Shown: positions 1-10,371, counted from the first letter of the stretch. The stretch is DNA of 64,000 nucleotides from Collinsella ureilytica (GCF_019795105.1 NZ_JAIMFO010000007.1:62001-126000); one strand, 5' to 3'. Program-made: numbers and translations. Notes: generated from the sequence alone by a model not told the origin.

Positions 1-108
1 ATCACGGCGGGCAAGAAAGCCAACACGGTGATGATCAGTTAAAAGCCCGCCAGCGATTTCTTCGCGCAGCCGACGGGCAAGATGAATCCGGCGCAGGATC
101 GATGCCAT
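1..108 (-). CDS. Partial hypothetical protein (N-terminus only)
   Basis: An open frame of 36 codons starts with ATG at 108 and runs off the left edge of the window on the minus strand. A good ribosome site (AAAGGTGG) lies 6 nt before the ATG, which supports a real gene. The visible residues are basic and arginine-rich (begins MASILRRIHLARRLREE). I do not recognise a family from this fragment. A weak promoter candidate lies about 75 nt upstream of the start. Confidence 0.5.
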   Translation of the reverse strand, partial: MASILRRIHLARRLREEIAGGLLTDHHRVGFLARRD

Positions 109-182
109 GTGTACCACCTTTAAAAGAACTGAGAGGATGTACTCACCATGCTACAACCTTCAAGGCGCAGACGCTTCTGCAG

Positions 183-210
183 ATCTTATAAAATTTCTAC
201 CCCCTGCAAA
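183..210 (-). promoter_or_regulatory. Candidate promoter for the edge gene
   Basis: On the minus strand TTTGCA (205-210) and TAAGAT (183-188) are separated by 16 nt. They would drive the minus-strand gene starting at 108. Both boxes are imperfect, so this is a weak call. The rest of 109-381 holds the mscL promoter and no other gene that I can support. Confidence 0.3.
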
Positions 211-333
211 CCGCACTGAAAAGCACAAATCATAAGCCGAAAAACAGGCTAGAATCTCAATGCTTCAAACTGCACCTGCACAGTGGCGCACAGGTCATGA
301 CCTGGCAAAGGATATAAGCGCACGCTTTGGTGG

Positions 334-342
334 TGCTATAGT
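334..342 (+). promoter_or_regulatory. Extended -10 promoter of mscL
   Basis: TGCTATAGT is an extended -10 element (TG, one base, then TATAGT at 337-342), about 40 nt before the mscL start. No -35 box is convincing at 16-18 nt. The identical 9-mer occurs before rimP and related forms before pyrR and tRNA-Leu, which strengthens the call. Confidence 0.5.
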
Positions 343-381
343 GAGGATACACAAACGCAAGACTGCTCAGAGGAGATATAC

Positions 382-852
382 ATGTCGCAGAAGAAAACGA
401 TTGTTCAGGAGTTTATGGAATTCATTTCCCGAGGCAATGTCATAGATCTTGCCGTCGGTGTCATTATCGGGGGTGCCTTTACCGCAGTTGTAAACTCCTT
501 GGTTAAAAACATCATGCAGCCCCTCATCTCCTTTTTAACAGGCGGCGTAGATGGAGTAAGCGGGCTTTCTGTAAATCTCAGCGGCAATAGTATTGATTTC
601 AGTGCATTCATTTCTGCAATCATCAATTTCTTACTGACCGCAGCTGCGGTATTTGCCATTATCAAGGCTATGAATCGATTCCATGCAGTAAAAGAGGCTG
701 CAGCAAAGCGAATGGGTCTAGAAAAGCCCGAGACTCCTGCCGCGCCTGAGCCTCGACATTGCGCCTATTGCTTTGAAGAAATTGCTGACGAGGCTACGCG
801 TTGCCCTCATTGCACCGCTAAGCTGGCAGGCTATACAAATCCTGATGAGTAA
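382..852 (+). CDS. mscL: Large-conductance mechanosensitive channel MscL with C-terminal zinc ribbon
   Basis: The 156-residue product is a membrane channel that opens under membrane tension during hypo-osmotic shock. The MscL signature is clear: an amphipathic N-terminus, then a first membrane helix with the pore-lining glycine pattern (RGNVIDLAVGVIIGGAF, about 16-33) and a second at about 74-98. After the usual cytoplasmic helix the protein ends with a four-cysteine knuckle pair (Cys127, Cys130, Cys141, Cys144). This is a zinc-ribbon-like tail absent from E. coli MscL. The start has an AGGAGA ribosome site. The gene stands alone, with its own extended -10 promoter, and is followed by two tRNA genes on the other strand. 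Confidence 0.95.
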   Translation: MSQKKTIVQEFMEFISRGNVIDLAVGVIIGGAFTAVVNSLVKNIMQPLISFLTGGVDGVSGLSVNLSGNSIDFSAFISAIINFLLTAAAVFAIIKAMNRFHAVKEAAAKRMGLEKPETPAAPEPRHCAYCFEEIADEATRCPHCTAKLAGYTNPDE

Positions 853-1001
853 GAGATTGTAAAATTGCGTGCCCACAGAGTACCAGTTCGATCGTTGAGT
901 CAAGATTTTCGTATGAGGAACTGCGCTCAAGCACGAAACCCCAAGGACACGCTCGCCAAACGCGCACCCGACCGTATCAAATTCAAAAGATAAAAAGAGT
1001 G

Positions 1002-1075
1002 TGGAGCGGGCGACGGGAATCGAACCCGCCTCATCAGCTTGGAAGGCTGAGGTTCTACCAATGAACTACGCCCGC
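1002..1075 (-). tRNA. tRNA-Gly (anticodon TCC)
   Basis: The minus strand folds as a complete cloverleaf. The 7-bp acceptor stem is GCGGGCG/CGCCCGC, the anticodon loop carries TCC, and the T arm is GGTTCGATTCC-like. CCA is encoded. It lies 5 nt after tRNA-Pro, so the two are one transcript. A T-rich stretch (complement of 976-1000) follows and may end transcription. Confidence 0.95.
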
Positions 1076-1080
1076 AAAAA

Positions 1081-1157
1081 TGGTCGGGACGACAGGATTT
1101 GAACCTGCGACATCCTGCTCCCAAAGCAGGCGCGCTACCAAACTGCGCCACGTCCCG
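1081..1157 (-). tRNA. tRNA-Pro (anticodon TGG)
   Basis: The minus-strand cloverleaf has acceptor stem CGGGACG/CGTCCCG, anticodon TGG, a GGTTCAAATCC T arm and an encoded CCA. It is the first gene of a two-tRNA unit, 15 nt after its promoter's -10 box. Confidence 0.95.
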
Positions 1158-1171
1158 GCGTCCACGGGAGA

Positions 1172-1200
1172 AGTATAGGGGTTTTTGTTCCGTGAAGCAA
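1172..1200 (-). promoter_or_regulatory. Promoter of the tRNA-Pro/tRNA-Gly unit
   Basis: On the minus strand TTGCTT (1195-1200) and TATACT (1172-1177) are separated by exactly 17 nt. The expected start point is a few bases before tRNA-Pro, as usual for stable RNA genes. Confidence 0.75.
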
Positions 1201-2883
<1,683 letters not shown>

Positions 2884-2912
2884 GTTTTTGCCATTATCGG
2901 CTCTGACGTAAC

Positions 2913-2953
2913 GTGCGCGCCCAACGAAGCTTTTTCAGTTGTTGGGCGTGCGC
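2913..2953 (+). terminator. Hairpin after gdhA
   Basis: GTGCGCGCCCAAC (2913-2925) pairs with GTTGGGCGTGCGC (2941-2953) over 13 bp, including two G-T wobbles. Only a short T-rich stretch follows. It ends just before the tRNA-Leu promoter and probably separates the two units. Confidence 0.5.
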
Positions 2954-2964
2954 TTTGGTCTATC

Positions 2965-2973
2965 TGCTATTAT
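2965..2973 (+). promoter_or_regulatory. Extended -10 promoter of tRNA-Leu
   Basis: TGCTATTAT fits an extended -10 element and places the start point about 12 nt before tRNA-Leu. A TTGGGC at 2942-2947 could be a -35 box, but the 20-nt spacing is long. Confidence 0.5.
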
Positions 2974-2991
2974 ATGCGGGCTGTGGCAATT

Positions 2992-3075
2992 GCGGGCGTG
3001 GCGGAATTGGTAGACGCGCCAGGTTTAGGTTCTGGTGGGATTCCCGTGAAGGTTCGAGTCCTTTCGCCCGCACCA
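2992..3075 (+). tRNA. tRNA-Leu (anticodon TAG)
   Basis: An 84-nt cloverleaf with acceptor stem GCGGGCG/CGCCCGC, anticodon TAG, a long variable arm typical of type II tRNAs and an encoded CCA. It lies about 80 nt before tig and may be co-transcribed with it. Confidence 0.95.
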
Positions 3076-3095
3076 CCATGGAGTACCTGCTGAGA

Positions 3096-3130
3096 GAGGG
3101 GCATGGCCCCTGGGGGTGTCGGCTCCCCTC
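3096..3130 (+). promoter_or_regulatory. Structured spacer between tRNA-Leu and tig
   Basis: The spacer is rich in G and C runs. GAGGGG (3096-3101) can pair with CCCCTC (3125-3130), and an inner GGGGC/GCCCC hairpin is an alternative. No T-run follows, so it does not look like a plain terminator. It may help separate tRNA-Leu from a tig message. The fold was judged by eye. Confidence 0.35.
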
Positions 3131-3156
3131 AAACGCCGAGAGTCTGAGGAGGAACG

Positions 3157-4482
3157 TTGAACATCTCTGCTTCTGACGTGTTGGATGCCAAGCTCACCGC
3201 TACGGTTACCATTCCTGCTGCTGAGGTTGACGCTGTCATTACGTCTGCGTATCGCGACGCCGCTAAGCAGTATCGCTTTCCTGGCTTTCGTCCAGGCAAG
3301 GCACCTCGTCCGGTGATCGACAATATGCTTGGCAAGGAGGCTGTTCTTGCTCAGGCAACCAACGAGCTCTTAGGCGCAAGCGAGCCAAAAGTTCTGAATG
3401 AGCTCGATATTGTTCCGGTAAAAAACGGTGAGTATCAAGATATTGAGCCGGTTGTTGACCATGAGGACTATACCTACGCGGTTGAGTTTACGCTCCGCCC
3501 CGCGCCTTCTTTGTCTTCGTATGAGCCGGTCGCGATTTCGATGCCTCCGCAAGAGGTAACTGAGGCCGAGATCGACGCTCAGGTTGATATGCTCATGGGC
3601 TATCACTCAACGTTTGAAGATGTTGAGCGCCCCGCTCAGGCTGGAGATTATATTTCTGCCAATGTTGTAAATATTGAGCATGCAGAGCCCTTAGCTGGTG
3701 AGAACCGCATGTTCATCGTTGGGGGAGACGGCATGCCCACTCAGCTCTCAGAAGCGCTGAGTGGCATGAAAACTCAGGAGACCAAGCACATTTCTTGGAC
3801 TCCTGAGGATGCTGAGTCTGATGACGGTGCCCCTGAGCTTGTGATTGAGCTTACGGTGAACTCAATTCGTGAGCGTCGTGTTCCTGAGCTTACCGATGAG
3901 TTTGCTAAAGAGAATTTTGGGTTTGACTCCATTGCTGCCATGCGTGATGCCGTGAAGCTCGAGCTCGAGGCAGATAAGACCTCAACCTTGCCGCAGCTCA
4001 AGGAGAATCGCGTGGTTTCCGCCCTGGCTGAGCGCTTAGAGCTCGACGAGATGGATCCAGACTATGAGCAGTCAGTCTTTCAGGAGCTGGGTCAGAACTT
4101 CTTGCAGAGCCTTTCTGCGCAAGGTCTGACGCTTGATGCATGGCTGCAAGCAAATGGCTTGAGCTCAGATCAGTTCATCCATGACCTGCATCATCAGGCT
4201 GATGATGTTGCACGTGAGTCCTTGGCGCTTGATGCTCTGGCTCGTGAGCGTGCAATTGAGGTGACCGACGAGGATGTGGACGCTGAGTTTAGCCGTGCAG
4301 GCGTAGAGGATATTGAGGCCAGCCGTGCTCAATTCACGGCTGAGGGTCGCATTCCTGCTATCCGCGATTCAATTCGTCGTTCGAAGGCGGTTGACTGGCT
4401 GGTTGAGACTGCGGTCGTTACCGAGGTTGACGAGTTTGCCAAATCTGATGAGGGATCAGAGGAGGAGCAGACATCCGAGTAA
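3157..4482 (+). CDS. tig: Trigger factor, ribosome-associated chaperone and peptidyl-prolyl isomerase
   Basis: Trigger factor binds at the ribosome exit and helps new chains fold. The 441-residue product has the three expected parts: a ribosome-binding N-domain with the signature FRPGKAPRPV (about residues 43-54, equivalent to the GFRxGKxP loop), a central FKBP-like domain and a helical C-terminal domain. It ends in an acidic tail rich in E and S. The start is TTG, preceded by GAGGAGG. The order tig-clpP-clpX is widely conserved and links folding of new proteins with Clp degradation. Confidence 0.93.
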   Translation: MNISASDVLDAKLTATVTIPAAEVDAVITSAYRDAAKQYRFPGFRPGKAPRPVIDNMLGKEAVLAQATNELLGASEPKVLNELDIVPVKNGEYQDIEPVVDHEDYTYAVEFTLRPAPSLSSYEPVAISMPPQEVTEAEIDAQVDMLMGYHSTFEDVERPAQAGDYISANVVNIEHAEPLAGENRMFIVGGDGMPTQLSEALSGMKTQETKHISWTPEDAESDDGAPELVIELTVNSIRERRVPELTDEFAKENFGFDSIAAMRDAVKLELEADKTSTLPQLKENRVVSALAERLELDEMDPDYEQSVFQELGQNFLQSLSAQGLTLDAWLQANGLSSDQFIHDLHHQADDVARESLALDALARERAIEVTDEDVDAEFSRAGVEDIEASRAQFTAEGRIPAIRDSIRRSKAVDWLVETAVVTEVDEFAKSDEGSEEEQTSE

Positions 4483-4530
4483 GCTTTGCTCACTTGGGTA
4501 CATAAATCCCGGATAACCTGAAGTATGATG

Positions 4531-4565
4531 CGGTGCCTCGATTCGCTTCCGGCGATCGGGCACCG
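4531..4565 (+). promoter_or_regulatory. Palindrome upstream of clpP (hairpin, possible ClgR-like operator)
   Basis: CGGTGCC plus CGAT pairs with ATCG plus GGCACCG, an 11-bp stem with one bulged T. Within it, 4544-4554 reads CGC-N5-GCG flanked by T and A, which resembles ClgR boxes known before clp genes of other actinobacteria. A TATGAT hexamer at 4524-4529 may be a -10 box, which would put this palindrome in the leader. It could act as an operator, an RNA hairpin, or the end of tig. Confidence 0.4.
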
Positions 4566-4601
4566 TACGCTCCTTGAGGGCTTGTGAGAGGAAGGGAAGC
4601 T

Positions 4602-5225
4602 ATGCTATCTCGGATTGAATCGGCACTCGTACCTATGGTGGTCGAGCAGACACCGCGTGGCGAGCGAAGCTTTGATATTTATTCTCGACTGTTAAACGAC
4701 CGCATCGTGTTTTTAGGCGATGAGGTCAATTCAGTTACGGCAAATCTTGTGATTGCGCAGCTCTTGCATTTAGAGAGCCAAGATTCTGAGAAGGATATCT
4801 CGCTCTACATCAACTCGCCCGGTGGAGAGATTACCTCTGGCCTGGCTATTCTTGATACTATGAACTATATCAAGCCGGCAGTTTCTACCATTTGCGTTGG
4901 TATGGCTGCTTCTATGGCCGCCGTGCTTCTTGCGTGTGGTGAGAAGGGCAAGCGTTTTTGCCTTCCTAATTCAACGGTGATGATCCACCAGCCAAGTGGT
5001 GGCGCTCGTGGTCAGCAGACTGAAATCGAGATTTTGGCTGCAGAGATCCGCTCAACGCGTGAGCGTCTGAACAAGATTTTGTCTGAAGCAACCGGCCAAA
5101 GTGTTGCCAAGATTCAGGCAGATACCGAGCGCGATAATTTCATGGTCGCCGAAGAGGCTTTGTCATATGGCTTGGTTGATCGTATTGTGACCTCCCGATC
5201 CGAGGCCGCGAAGGGTGTGGAGTAA
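4602..5225 (+). CDS. clpP: ATP-dependent Clp protease proteolytic subunit
   Basis: ClpP forms the tetradecameric serine protease chamber fed by ClpX or other Clp ATPases. The 207-residue product has the catalytic triad Ser104 (GMAASMAA), His129 (MIHQP) and Asp178 (TERDNF), with standard spacing. The ATG at 4602 is preceded by GGAAGGGAAG. A GTG at 4584 in the same frame has no ribosome site. Its stop overlaps the clpX start by one base (TAATG), so the two subunits are translated from one message. Only one clpP is visible here, although other actinobacteria often have two. Confidence 0.96.
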   Translation: MLSRIESALVPMVVEQTPRGERSFDIYSRLLNDRIVFLGDEVNSVTANLVIAQLLHLESQDSEKDISLYINSPGGEITSGLAILDTMNYIKPAVSTICVGMAASMAAVLLACGEKGKRFCLPNSTVMIHQPSGGARGQQTEIEILAAEIRSTRERLNKILSEATGQSVAKIQADTERDNFMVAEEALSYGLVDRIVTSRSEAAKGVE

Positions 5226-6607
5226 TGACCACAGACGGGACTGATATTACTGGGGACGAGGTAGAGGAGACGGTGCGCTGCTCATTTTGCGGCAAGACCC
5301 AAGATCAGGTTCGCAAGCTCGTGAAAGGGCCGAGCAATACCTTCATTTGTGATGAGTGCGTTGCCGCCTGCTCTGAGATCTTAGAAGAGTCCTTAGCTCA
5401 AGATTTTATGAATGCCGCCCGCTATGGCATGCCGTTTGCCGCTGAGGAAGATTCTCAAAGAGCCTTTGTACCAGAGTCTGATGTAGCTGAAGAAGAACCA
5501 ACGCAGCCAGCGGATCTCATTCGTCGCGTTCCGACCCCTCATGAGATTTACGATGAGCTATCTCAGTATGTGATGGGTCAAGTTGAGGCAAAGCGCGCCA
5601 TGTCGGTTGCTGTGTATAACCACTATCGCCGTGTACTTGAAGGCGCTGCTGCCCAAGAGTCCGACGATGAGGCGCTCGCAGATGTTGAGCTTGCGAAGTC
5701 AAACATCTTGCTCTTAGGTCCTACGGGCACGGGTAAGACCTTACTTGCTCAAACACTCGCTCGTATTCTTGAAGTCCCCTTTGCCATTGCTGATGCTACA
5801 GCGCTCACTGAGGCAGGGTATGTGGGCGAAGACGTAGAGAATATCTTGCTGAAGCTCATCAATGCTGCCGATGGCGATATTAGCCGTGCCGAGATTGGCA
5901 TCGTCTATGTCGATGAGATCGACAAGATTGCTCGCAAGGCAGAAAACCTCTCAATCACCCGTGATGTTTCGGGTGAGGGAGTGCAACAAGCTCTTTTAAA
6001 GATTCTTGAGGGAACGGTTGCGAGCGTTCCACCAACGGGGGGAAGAAAACATCCTCAACAAGAGCTGCTGCAGATCGATACCACGAATATCCTGTTCATC
6101 TGTGGAGGAGCTTTTGTGGGGCTGGATAAGATCGTGTCTGATCGAGTGGGCAATAAAGGCGTGGGCTTCAATTCTGAAATTGCAGGTCCTTTGAGCGCTG
6201 ATGAAAACGACTTGCTTCGCCAGGTTCTTCCCTCAGATCTCAATGCCTTCGGCATGATTCCAGAGTTTGTAGGTAGAACGCCAGTTATTACACGAACTTC
6301 GGCCTTGGATGAGGATGATCTCGTTCGCATTTTGACTGAGCCTAAAAATGCCATTGTGCGGCAATATCGTCGTATGTTTCAGCTCGAGGGCTGCGCGCTC
6401 GAGTTTGAAGATGAGGCCTTACACGAGATTGCTCACTTAGCGCTTGAGCGCAAGACCGGAGCACGTGGTCTGCGCTCGATCTGTGAGGAACTGTTGCAGC
6501 AAACGATGTTTGATCTGCCCTCAGAAGAAGGTGTGGTCAAGGTTGTGGTCACCGCTGCAGCAGCCCGTGGTGAGGAGCAGCCGCTACGCATTACAAACGC
6601 GGCATAG
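5225..6607 (+). CDS. clpX: ATP-dependent Clp protease ATP-binding subunit ClpX
   Basis: ClpX unfolds tagged substrates and threads them into ClpP. The 460-residue product begins with the four-cysteine zinc-binding domain (Cys19, Cys22, Cys42, Cys45). The AAA+ domain follows, with Walker A GPTGTGKT (165-172), Walker B VDEID (229-233) and the pore-type loop region after YVGEDV. The arginine-finger and sensor region FVGRTPVI and the C-terminal small domain are intact. The segment between zinc finger and AAA+ domain is acidic and slightly long. Start codon and stop of clpP overlap, showing translational coupling. Confidence 0.96.
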   Translation: MTTDGTDITGDEVEETVRCSFCGKTQDQVRKLVKGPSNTFICDECVAACSEILEESLAQDFMNAARYGMPFAAEEDSQRAFVPESDVAEEEPTQPADLIRRVPTPHEIYDELSQYVMGQVEAKRAMSVAVYNHYRRVLEGAAAQESDDEALADVELAKSNILLLGPTGTGKTLLAQTLARILEVPFAIADATALTEAGYVGEDVENILLKLINAADGDISRAEIGIVYVDEIDKIARKAENLSITRDVSGEGVQQALLKILEGTVASVPPTGGRKHPQQELLQIDTTNILFICGGAFVGLDKIVSDRVGNKGVGFNSEIAGPLSADENDLLRQVLPSDLNAFGMIPEFVGRTPVITRTSALDEDDLVRILTEPKNAIVRQYRRMFQLEGCALEFEDEALHEIAHLALERKTGARGLRSICEELLQQTMFDLPSEEGVVKVVVTAAAARGEEQPLRITNAA

Positions 6608-6652
6608 GCTATAAGCGCACGACACGTACTTGAGGAGCAGAAGGGGATTTTT

Positions 6653-9352
6653 ATGGCGGACATGCCTAAGACCTACGATCCGGCAATCTTTGAGCCCGAG
6701 ATCTTAAAGCGTTGGCTGGACGCCGATCTGTATCGACGGAGGCCAGGCAAGGGTGACTGCACGATTACCATTCCGCCTCCCAACGTTACCGGCCGCCTCC
6801 ACATGGGCCATGCCACTGACGACACGATCCAAGATGCCTTAGTGCGTATGGCACGGATGCGCGGTCTCTCAACACGATGGGTTTTAGGTACCGATCATGC
6901 GGGTATTGCTACCCAAACTAAGGTTGATAAGCAGCTCAAAGAGTCAGGCGTCAATCGTCTAGAGATTGGTCGTGAGCGCTTCTTAAAGGCCTGTTGGGAC
7001 TGGACGCATGAATACGGCGGCATGATTGTTGAGCAGATCAAGCGCATGGGCTGCTCAATTGATTTTGCCAATGAGCGCTTTACGATGGACGATGACTACG
7101 CTGCTGCTGTTCGTAAGGTCTTTGTTTCATGGTATCGCGATGATCTCATCTACCGGGGAAAGCGTATTGTTAACTGGTGCCCGAGTTGTGCCACGGCTAT
7201 CTCAGATGATGAGGCCGAGTATGAAACTGAGTCAGGCCATCTCTGGCATTTGCGCTATCCATTAACTGAGCCGATTGATGGCACAGACTATATTGTTGTT
7301 GCCACCACGCGCCCCGAGACCATGCTCGGAGATACCGGCGTGGCAGTCAGTCCCAAAGATCCAAGTAAGGCAGCTTTTGTGGGAGCTACCGTTCGTCTGC
7401 CGATTGTTGATCGAGAGATTCCCATCTTTGCTGACTATCATGTGGACGCTTGCTTTGGTTCTGGCTTTGTAAAAGTCACACCCGCCCATGATCCCAATGA
7501 CTTTGCCATGGGGGAGGCTCATGGGCTAGAGAAGATCAATATCTTTGACGAGCATGCGGTAGTTGTAGAGGGCTATGGTCCATTTTCTGGTATGAGTCGC
7601 GAGGCGTGCCGAGCCGCCGTGCTTGCCTGGTTTGACGATCATGGTTTGCTCGATCATATCGATGAGCATGAGCACTCCGTGATGCATTGCTATCGCTGTG
7701 GAACTGCGCTTGAGCCTTGGCTTTCTGAGCAGTGGTTTGTAGCGGTTGATCGCTTAAAAGACCCTGCGCTCGATGCGGTACGTACCGGTAAGGTGCGCTT
7801 TTATCCTGAGCGCTGGACACAGACCTATACCACGTGGATGGAAAATCTTAAAGACTGGTGTATCTCGCGCCAGCTCTGGTGGGGTCACCGTATTCCGGTC
7901 TTTTACTGTGATGCGTGCGGCTGGACTGATGCGCTGGAGCATGATCCGGACGTATGCCCGGTTTGCGGGGGCGCGGTGCACCAAGATGAGGATGTTCTCG
8001 ATACCTGGTTTTCTTCTCAGCTCTGGACGTTTGCTACGCAAGGCTGGCCACAAAACCCAGAGGATCTCGCTGGACATCATCCCACCGCAGCGCTCGTAAC
8101 CGCTCGCGATATCATCGCGCTGTGGGTTGCTCGTATGGTGATGAGCTCCTTGTACTTCTTGGATGAGGTGCCCTTCCATGATGTGGTGATCTATCCCACG
8201 ATTTTGGCAAAAGACGGCAGCCGCATGTCTAAGTCAAAGGGCAACGGGGTTGATCCGATGGATCTGATTGAGCGCTACGGTGCTGATGCCATGCGCTTTA
8301 ACCTGCTGACGCTTTGCACAACCAATCAAGACGTTAAGTTCGATGCAGATATTGATCCAAAGACCCATGAGTTCAAGGGTTCTCCGCGCACTGAGCAAGC
8401 GCGTTCATTTGTAACGAAGATCTGGAATGCAAGTCGATTTTTGCTGATGAATATGGAAGGCTATACGCCGGGGGCTCCGGTGGCAGAGACGGCAGCCGAT
8501 GCCTGGATCTTCTCACGTCTGGCCAAGGCAACCGAGCTTGTAACCTTAGGCCTTTCTGAGTATGTCTTTGGAGATATGGCACGCGGTATTCAGACTTTTT
8601 TCTGGAACGAGGTATGTGACTGGTACATCGAGGTGACAAAGGCTCGCCTAACAGATGATGCAAGCCGGCTCACAGCTCAGCGAAACCTCATCTTTGTGCT
8701 TGATACTGCATTGCGCCTCATGCATCCGTTGATGCCCTTTGTAACCGAAGCAATATGGAGCTCAATGCCTCCAAGCTGGCTCGATGTTGATCCTCATACA
8801 AACGAGATTCAGCGGGCCCAGGCTTTGATGGTCGCCTCATGGCCTGAACCTGACAAGTTCGCTCAGTACAAGGATGAGGAAGCTGAGCGTTCATTTGAAC
8901 TCTTGCGCACAGTTGTTTCTGCCATTCGCTCCACTCGAGCTCGGTATCGCCTGAGTCCTCGTGAGAAGCTTTCTGTGGTCGTTCGTATGGACGCAAAGGA
9001 TGTTGAGCGCTTCTCTACGCTAGGTACCTTTGCTGAGTCACTTGCTTGTGCTGAGCTCTCGTTTGGCTCGGATCTCGTGAAGCCTGCTGCGAGTATTGCT
9101 GTGGTAGAGGCGGGTATTGAGGTCTTCTGTGTATTGGCTGGCAAGGTGGATCTACAAGCAGAGCGTGCCCGCATTGAGCGCGAAATTGCCAAGGTAGAAC
9201 GCGATCTTGCGTCAGCCAAAAAGACCTTGGAGAACAAGGGCTTTTTAGCCAAAGCTGCTCCAGATGTGGTGCTCAAGAAGCGAGAGCGTGCAGAGGAGCT
9301 CGCAGATCAACTTGAGGCACTGAAGCGACAAGGAGCTGACCTGACCGAGTAG
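6653..9352 (+). CDS. valS: Valyl-tRNA synthetase
   Basis: Charges tRNA-Val with valine. The 899-residue protein is a class I synthetase with the HIGH motif as HMGH (50-53, within NVTGRLHMGHA), an editing insertion with the TTRPETMLGD motif, zinc-knuckle cysteine pairs, and the KMSKS motif as RMSKSKGNG. It ends in the C-terminal coiled coil typical of ValS (lysine, glutamate and alanine repeats in the last 70 residues). AAGGGG precedes the ATG. The leader from clpX is only 45 nt, which leaves no room for a T-box, so it is probably read through from the clp genes. Confidence 0.97.
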   Translation: MADMPKTYDPAIFEPEILKRWLDADLYRRRPGKGDCTITIPPPNVTGRLHMGHATDDTIQDALVRMARMRGLSTRWVLGTDHAGIATQTKVDKQLKESGVNRLEIGRERFLKACWDWTHEYGGMIVEQIKRMGCSIDFANERFTMDDDYAAAVRKVFVSWYRDDLIYRGKRIVNWCPSCATAISDDEAEYETESGHLWHLRYPLTEPIDGTDYIVVATTRPETMLGDTGVAVSPKDPSKAAFVGATVRLPIVDREIPIFADYHVDACFGSGFVKVTPAHDPNDFAMGEAHGLEKINIFDEHAVVVEGYGPFSGMSREACRAAVLAWFDDHGLLDHIDEHEHSVMHCYRCGTALEPWLSEQWFVAVDRLKDPALDAVRTGKVRFYPERWTQTYTTWMENLKDWCISRQLWWGHRIPVFYCDACGWTDALEHDPDVCPVCGGAVHQDEDVLDTWFSSQLWTFATQGWPQNPEDLAGHHPTAALVTARDIIALWVARMVMSSLYFLDEVPFHDVVIYPTILAKDGSRMSKSKGNGVDPMDLIERYGADAMRFNLLTLCTTNQDVKFDADIDPKTHEFKGSPRTEQARSFVTKIWNASRFLLMNMEGYTPGAPVAETAADAWIFSRLAKATELVTLGLSEYVFGDMARGIQTFFWNEVCDWYIEVTKARLTDDASRLTAQRNLIFVLDTALRLMHPLMPFVTEAIWSSMPPSWLDVDPHTNEIQRAQALMVASWPEPDKFAQYKDEEAERSFELLRTVVSAIRSTRARYRLSPREKLSVVVRMDAKDVERFSTLGTFAESLACAELSFGSDLVKPAASIAVVEAGIEVFCVLAGKVDLQAERARIEREIAKVERDLASAKKTLENKGFLAKAAPDVVLKKRERAEELADQLEALKRQGADLTE

Positions 9353-9403
9353 GCACTTCTTCTCTCTGTCCTTTGTATGCTCGTGTTTCTCGTGGGTTTC
9401 TAG

Positions 9404-9446
9404 TGCGGGTCTGTGCTGGTCGTTGCTGTTGTAGTTCAGACCCGCA
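9404..9446 (+). repeat. Inverted repeat after valS
   Basis: TGCGGGTCTG (9404-9413) and CAGACCCGCA (9437-9446) are perfect 10-nt complements with a 23-nt loop. No T-run follows, so it is not a standard terminator, though it may still end the valS transcript or act as an RNA element. Confidence 0.5.
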
Positions 9447-9514
9447 ATGAGTGTTTGAGCTTGGCATGTGCTCGTGTTTGTGAGTTTGTTAGCAAAGCGT
9501 ATAAGCGTGCCTCC

Positions 9515-9546
9515 TTGTTTTAGTTTGCAGGGGGGGGGGGTATCCT
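9515..9546 (+). promoter_or_regulatory. Candidate promoter containing an 11-G tract
   Basis: TTGTTT (9515-9520) and TATCCT (9541-9546) flank a spacer that contains eleven consecutive Gs (9530-9540). The present spacing is 20 nt. Loss of three Gs would give the optimal 17 nt. Homopolymer tracts between promoter boxes are the known basis of phase-variable expression in Neisseria (for example porA). The boxes themselves are modest matches. The element lies 47 nt before an ABC exporter operon. Confidence 0.45.
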
Positions 9547-9592
9547 TGCACAAGTTGCTGCACGATTGTAACGACTGTAAAAAGGAGGAAAT

Positions 9593-10369
9593 GTGATTAG
9601 GATTAACCAGGTTTCCAAAAGCTATGATGGCGGCGAAACCCTTTCGGTAAAAAATTTGTCCTTAGAGATCAAAGGCGGCGAGATCTTTGGCCTGCTCGGC
9701 CATAACGGTGCTGGCAAGTCGACCTTGCTCAATATGATCGCGGGCATATTGTCTCCCACTTCAGGTTCAATAGATGTTGATGGTATTGACGTTGTCGCAG
9801 ATCCTATTGCGGCAAAGAAAAAGCTGTGCTATGTGGGAGATTCTCCGGATCATCTACTTCGCTTGAAAGGTCATGAATTCTTACGTTTTATTGCGGACAT
9901 TTATGAAGTCCCAAACGATGTGCGCGTTTCTCGTATTGCGCGCCTGGCAGAAGAATATGGTATGGATGCTGAGCTTGATAATCAGATCCAGTCATACTCA
10001 CACGGTATGCGCCAGAAGATGATGGTTATAGCTGCACTTCTGCCAAATCCTGATAACTGGATTTTAGATGAGCCGATGACGGGCTTAGATCCTAAAGCAG
10101 CTTGGATTTTGAAGCGCTCAATGCGTGAGCATGCAGATGCAGGGCGGACAGTGCTTTTTTCTACCCACGTGCTCGATGTGGCAGAAAAAGTGGTTGATCG
10201 CGTTGGTGTGATTTCCCACGGTGAGCTCATCTTTGTTGGTACGGTTGGCGAGCTCAGAAGTCATTTCCATAGCAACGAATCGCTCGAGGAGATGTTCTTG
10301 GAGCTTACTTCAGAAACCTCGCCTTTGGCTGCATCGTCAGCAGATTCTGATACTGAGGAGGTGCGCTGA
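9593..10369 (+). CDS. ABC exporter ATP-binding protein (EcsA/YthP-like)
   Basis: The 258-residue protein is the ATPase half of an ABC exporter. It shows Walker A GHNGAGKST (36-44), the signature YSHGMRQK (135-142), Walker B WILDEP (156-161) and the switch histidine in STHVLD. The segment YVGDSPDHLLRLKG resembles ATPases of the EcsA/YthP type, which pair with large permeases and are often annotated as bacteriocin or lipid exporters. The substrate is unknown. It starts with GTG at 9593, 4 nt after GGAGG. An ATG two bases earlier is in another frame and stops at once. The permease gene starts 2 nt after its stop. The poly-G promoter candidate lies upstream. Confidence 0.9.
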   Translation: MIRINQVSKSYDGGETLSVKNLSLEIKGGEIFGLLGHNGAGKSTLLNMIAGILSPTSGSIDVDGIDVVADPIAAKKKLCYVGDSPDHLLRLKGHEFLRFIADIYEVPNDVRVSRIARLAEEYGMDAELDNQIQSYSHGMRQKMMVIAALLPNPDNWILDEPMTGLDPKAAWILKRSMREHADAGRTVLFSTHVLDVAEKVVDRVGVISHGELIFVGTVGELRSHFHSNESLEEMFLELTSETSPLAASSADSDTEEVR

Positions 10370-10371
10370 GT

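Noticed and set aside
6608-6652. T-box leader before valS (also checked before leuS at 26937-26960 and thrS at 21964-22069)
   Set aside because: The gaps are too short or lack the T-box sequence and a terminator, so no amino-acid-sensing leader is supported.
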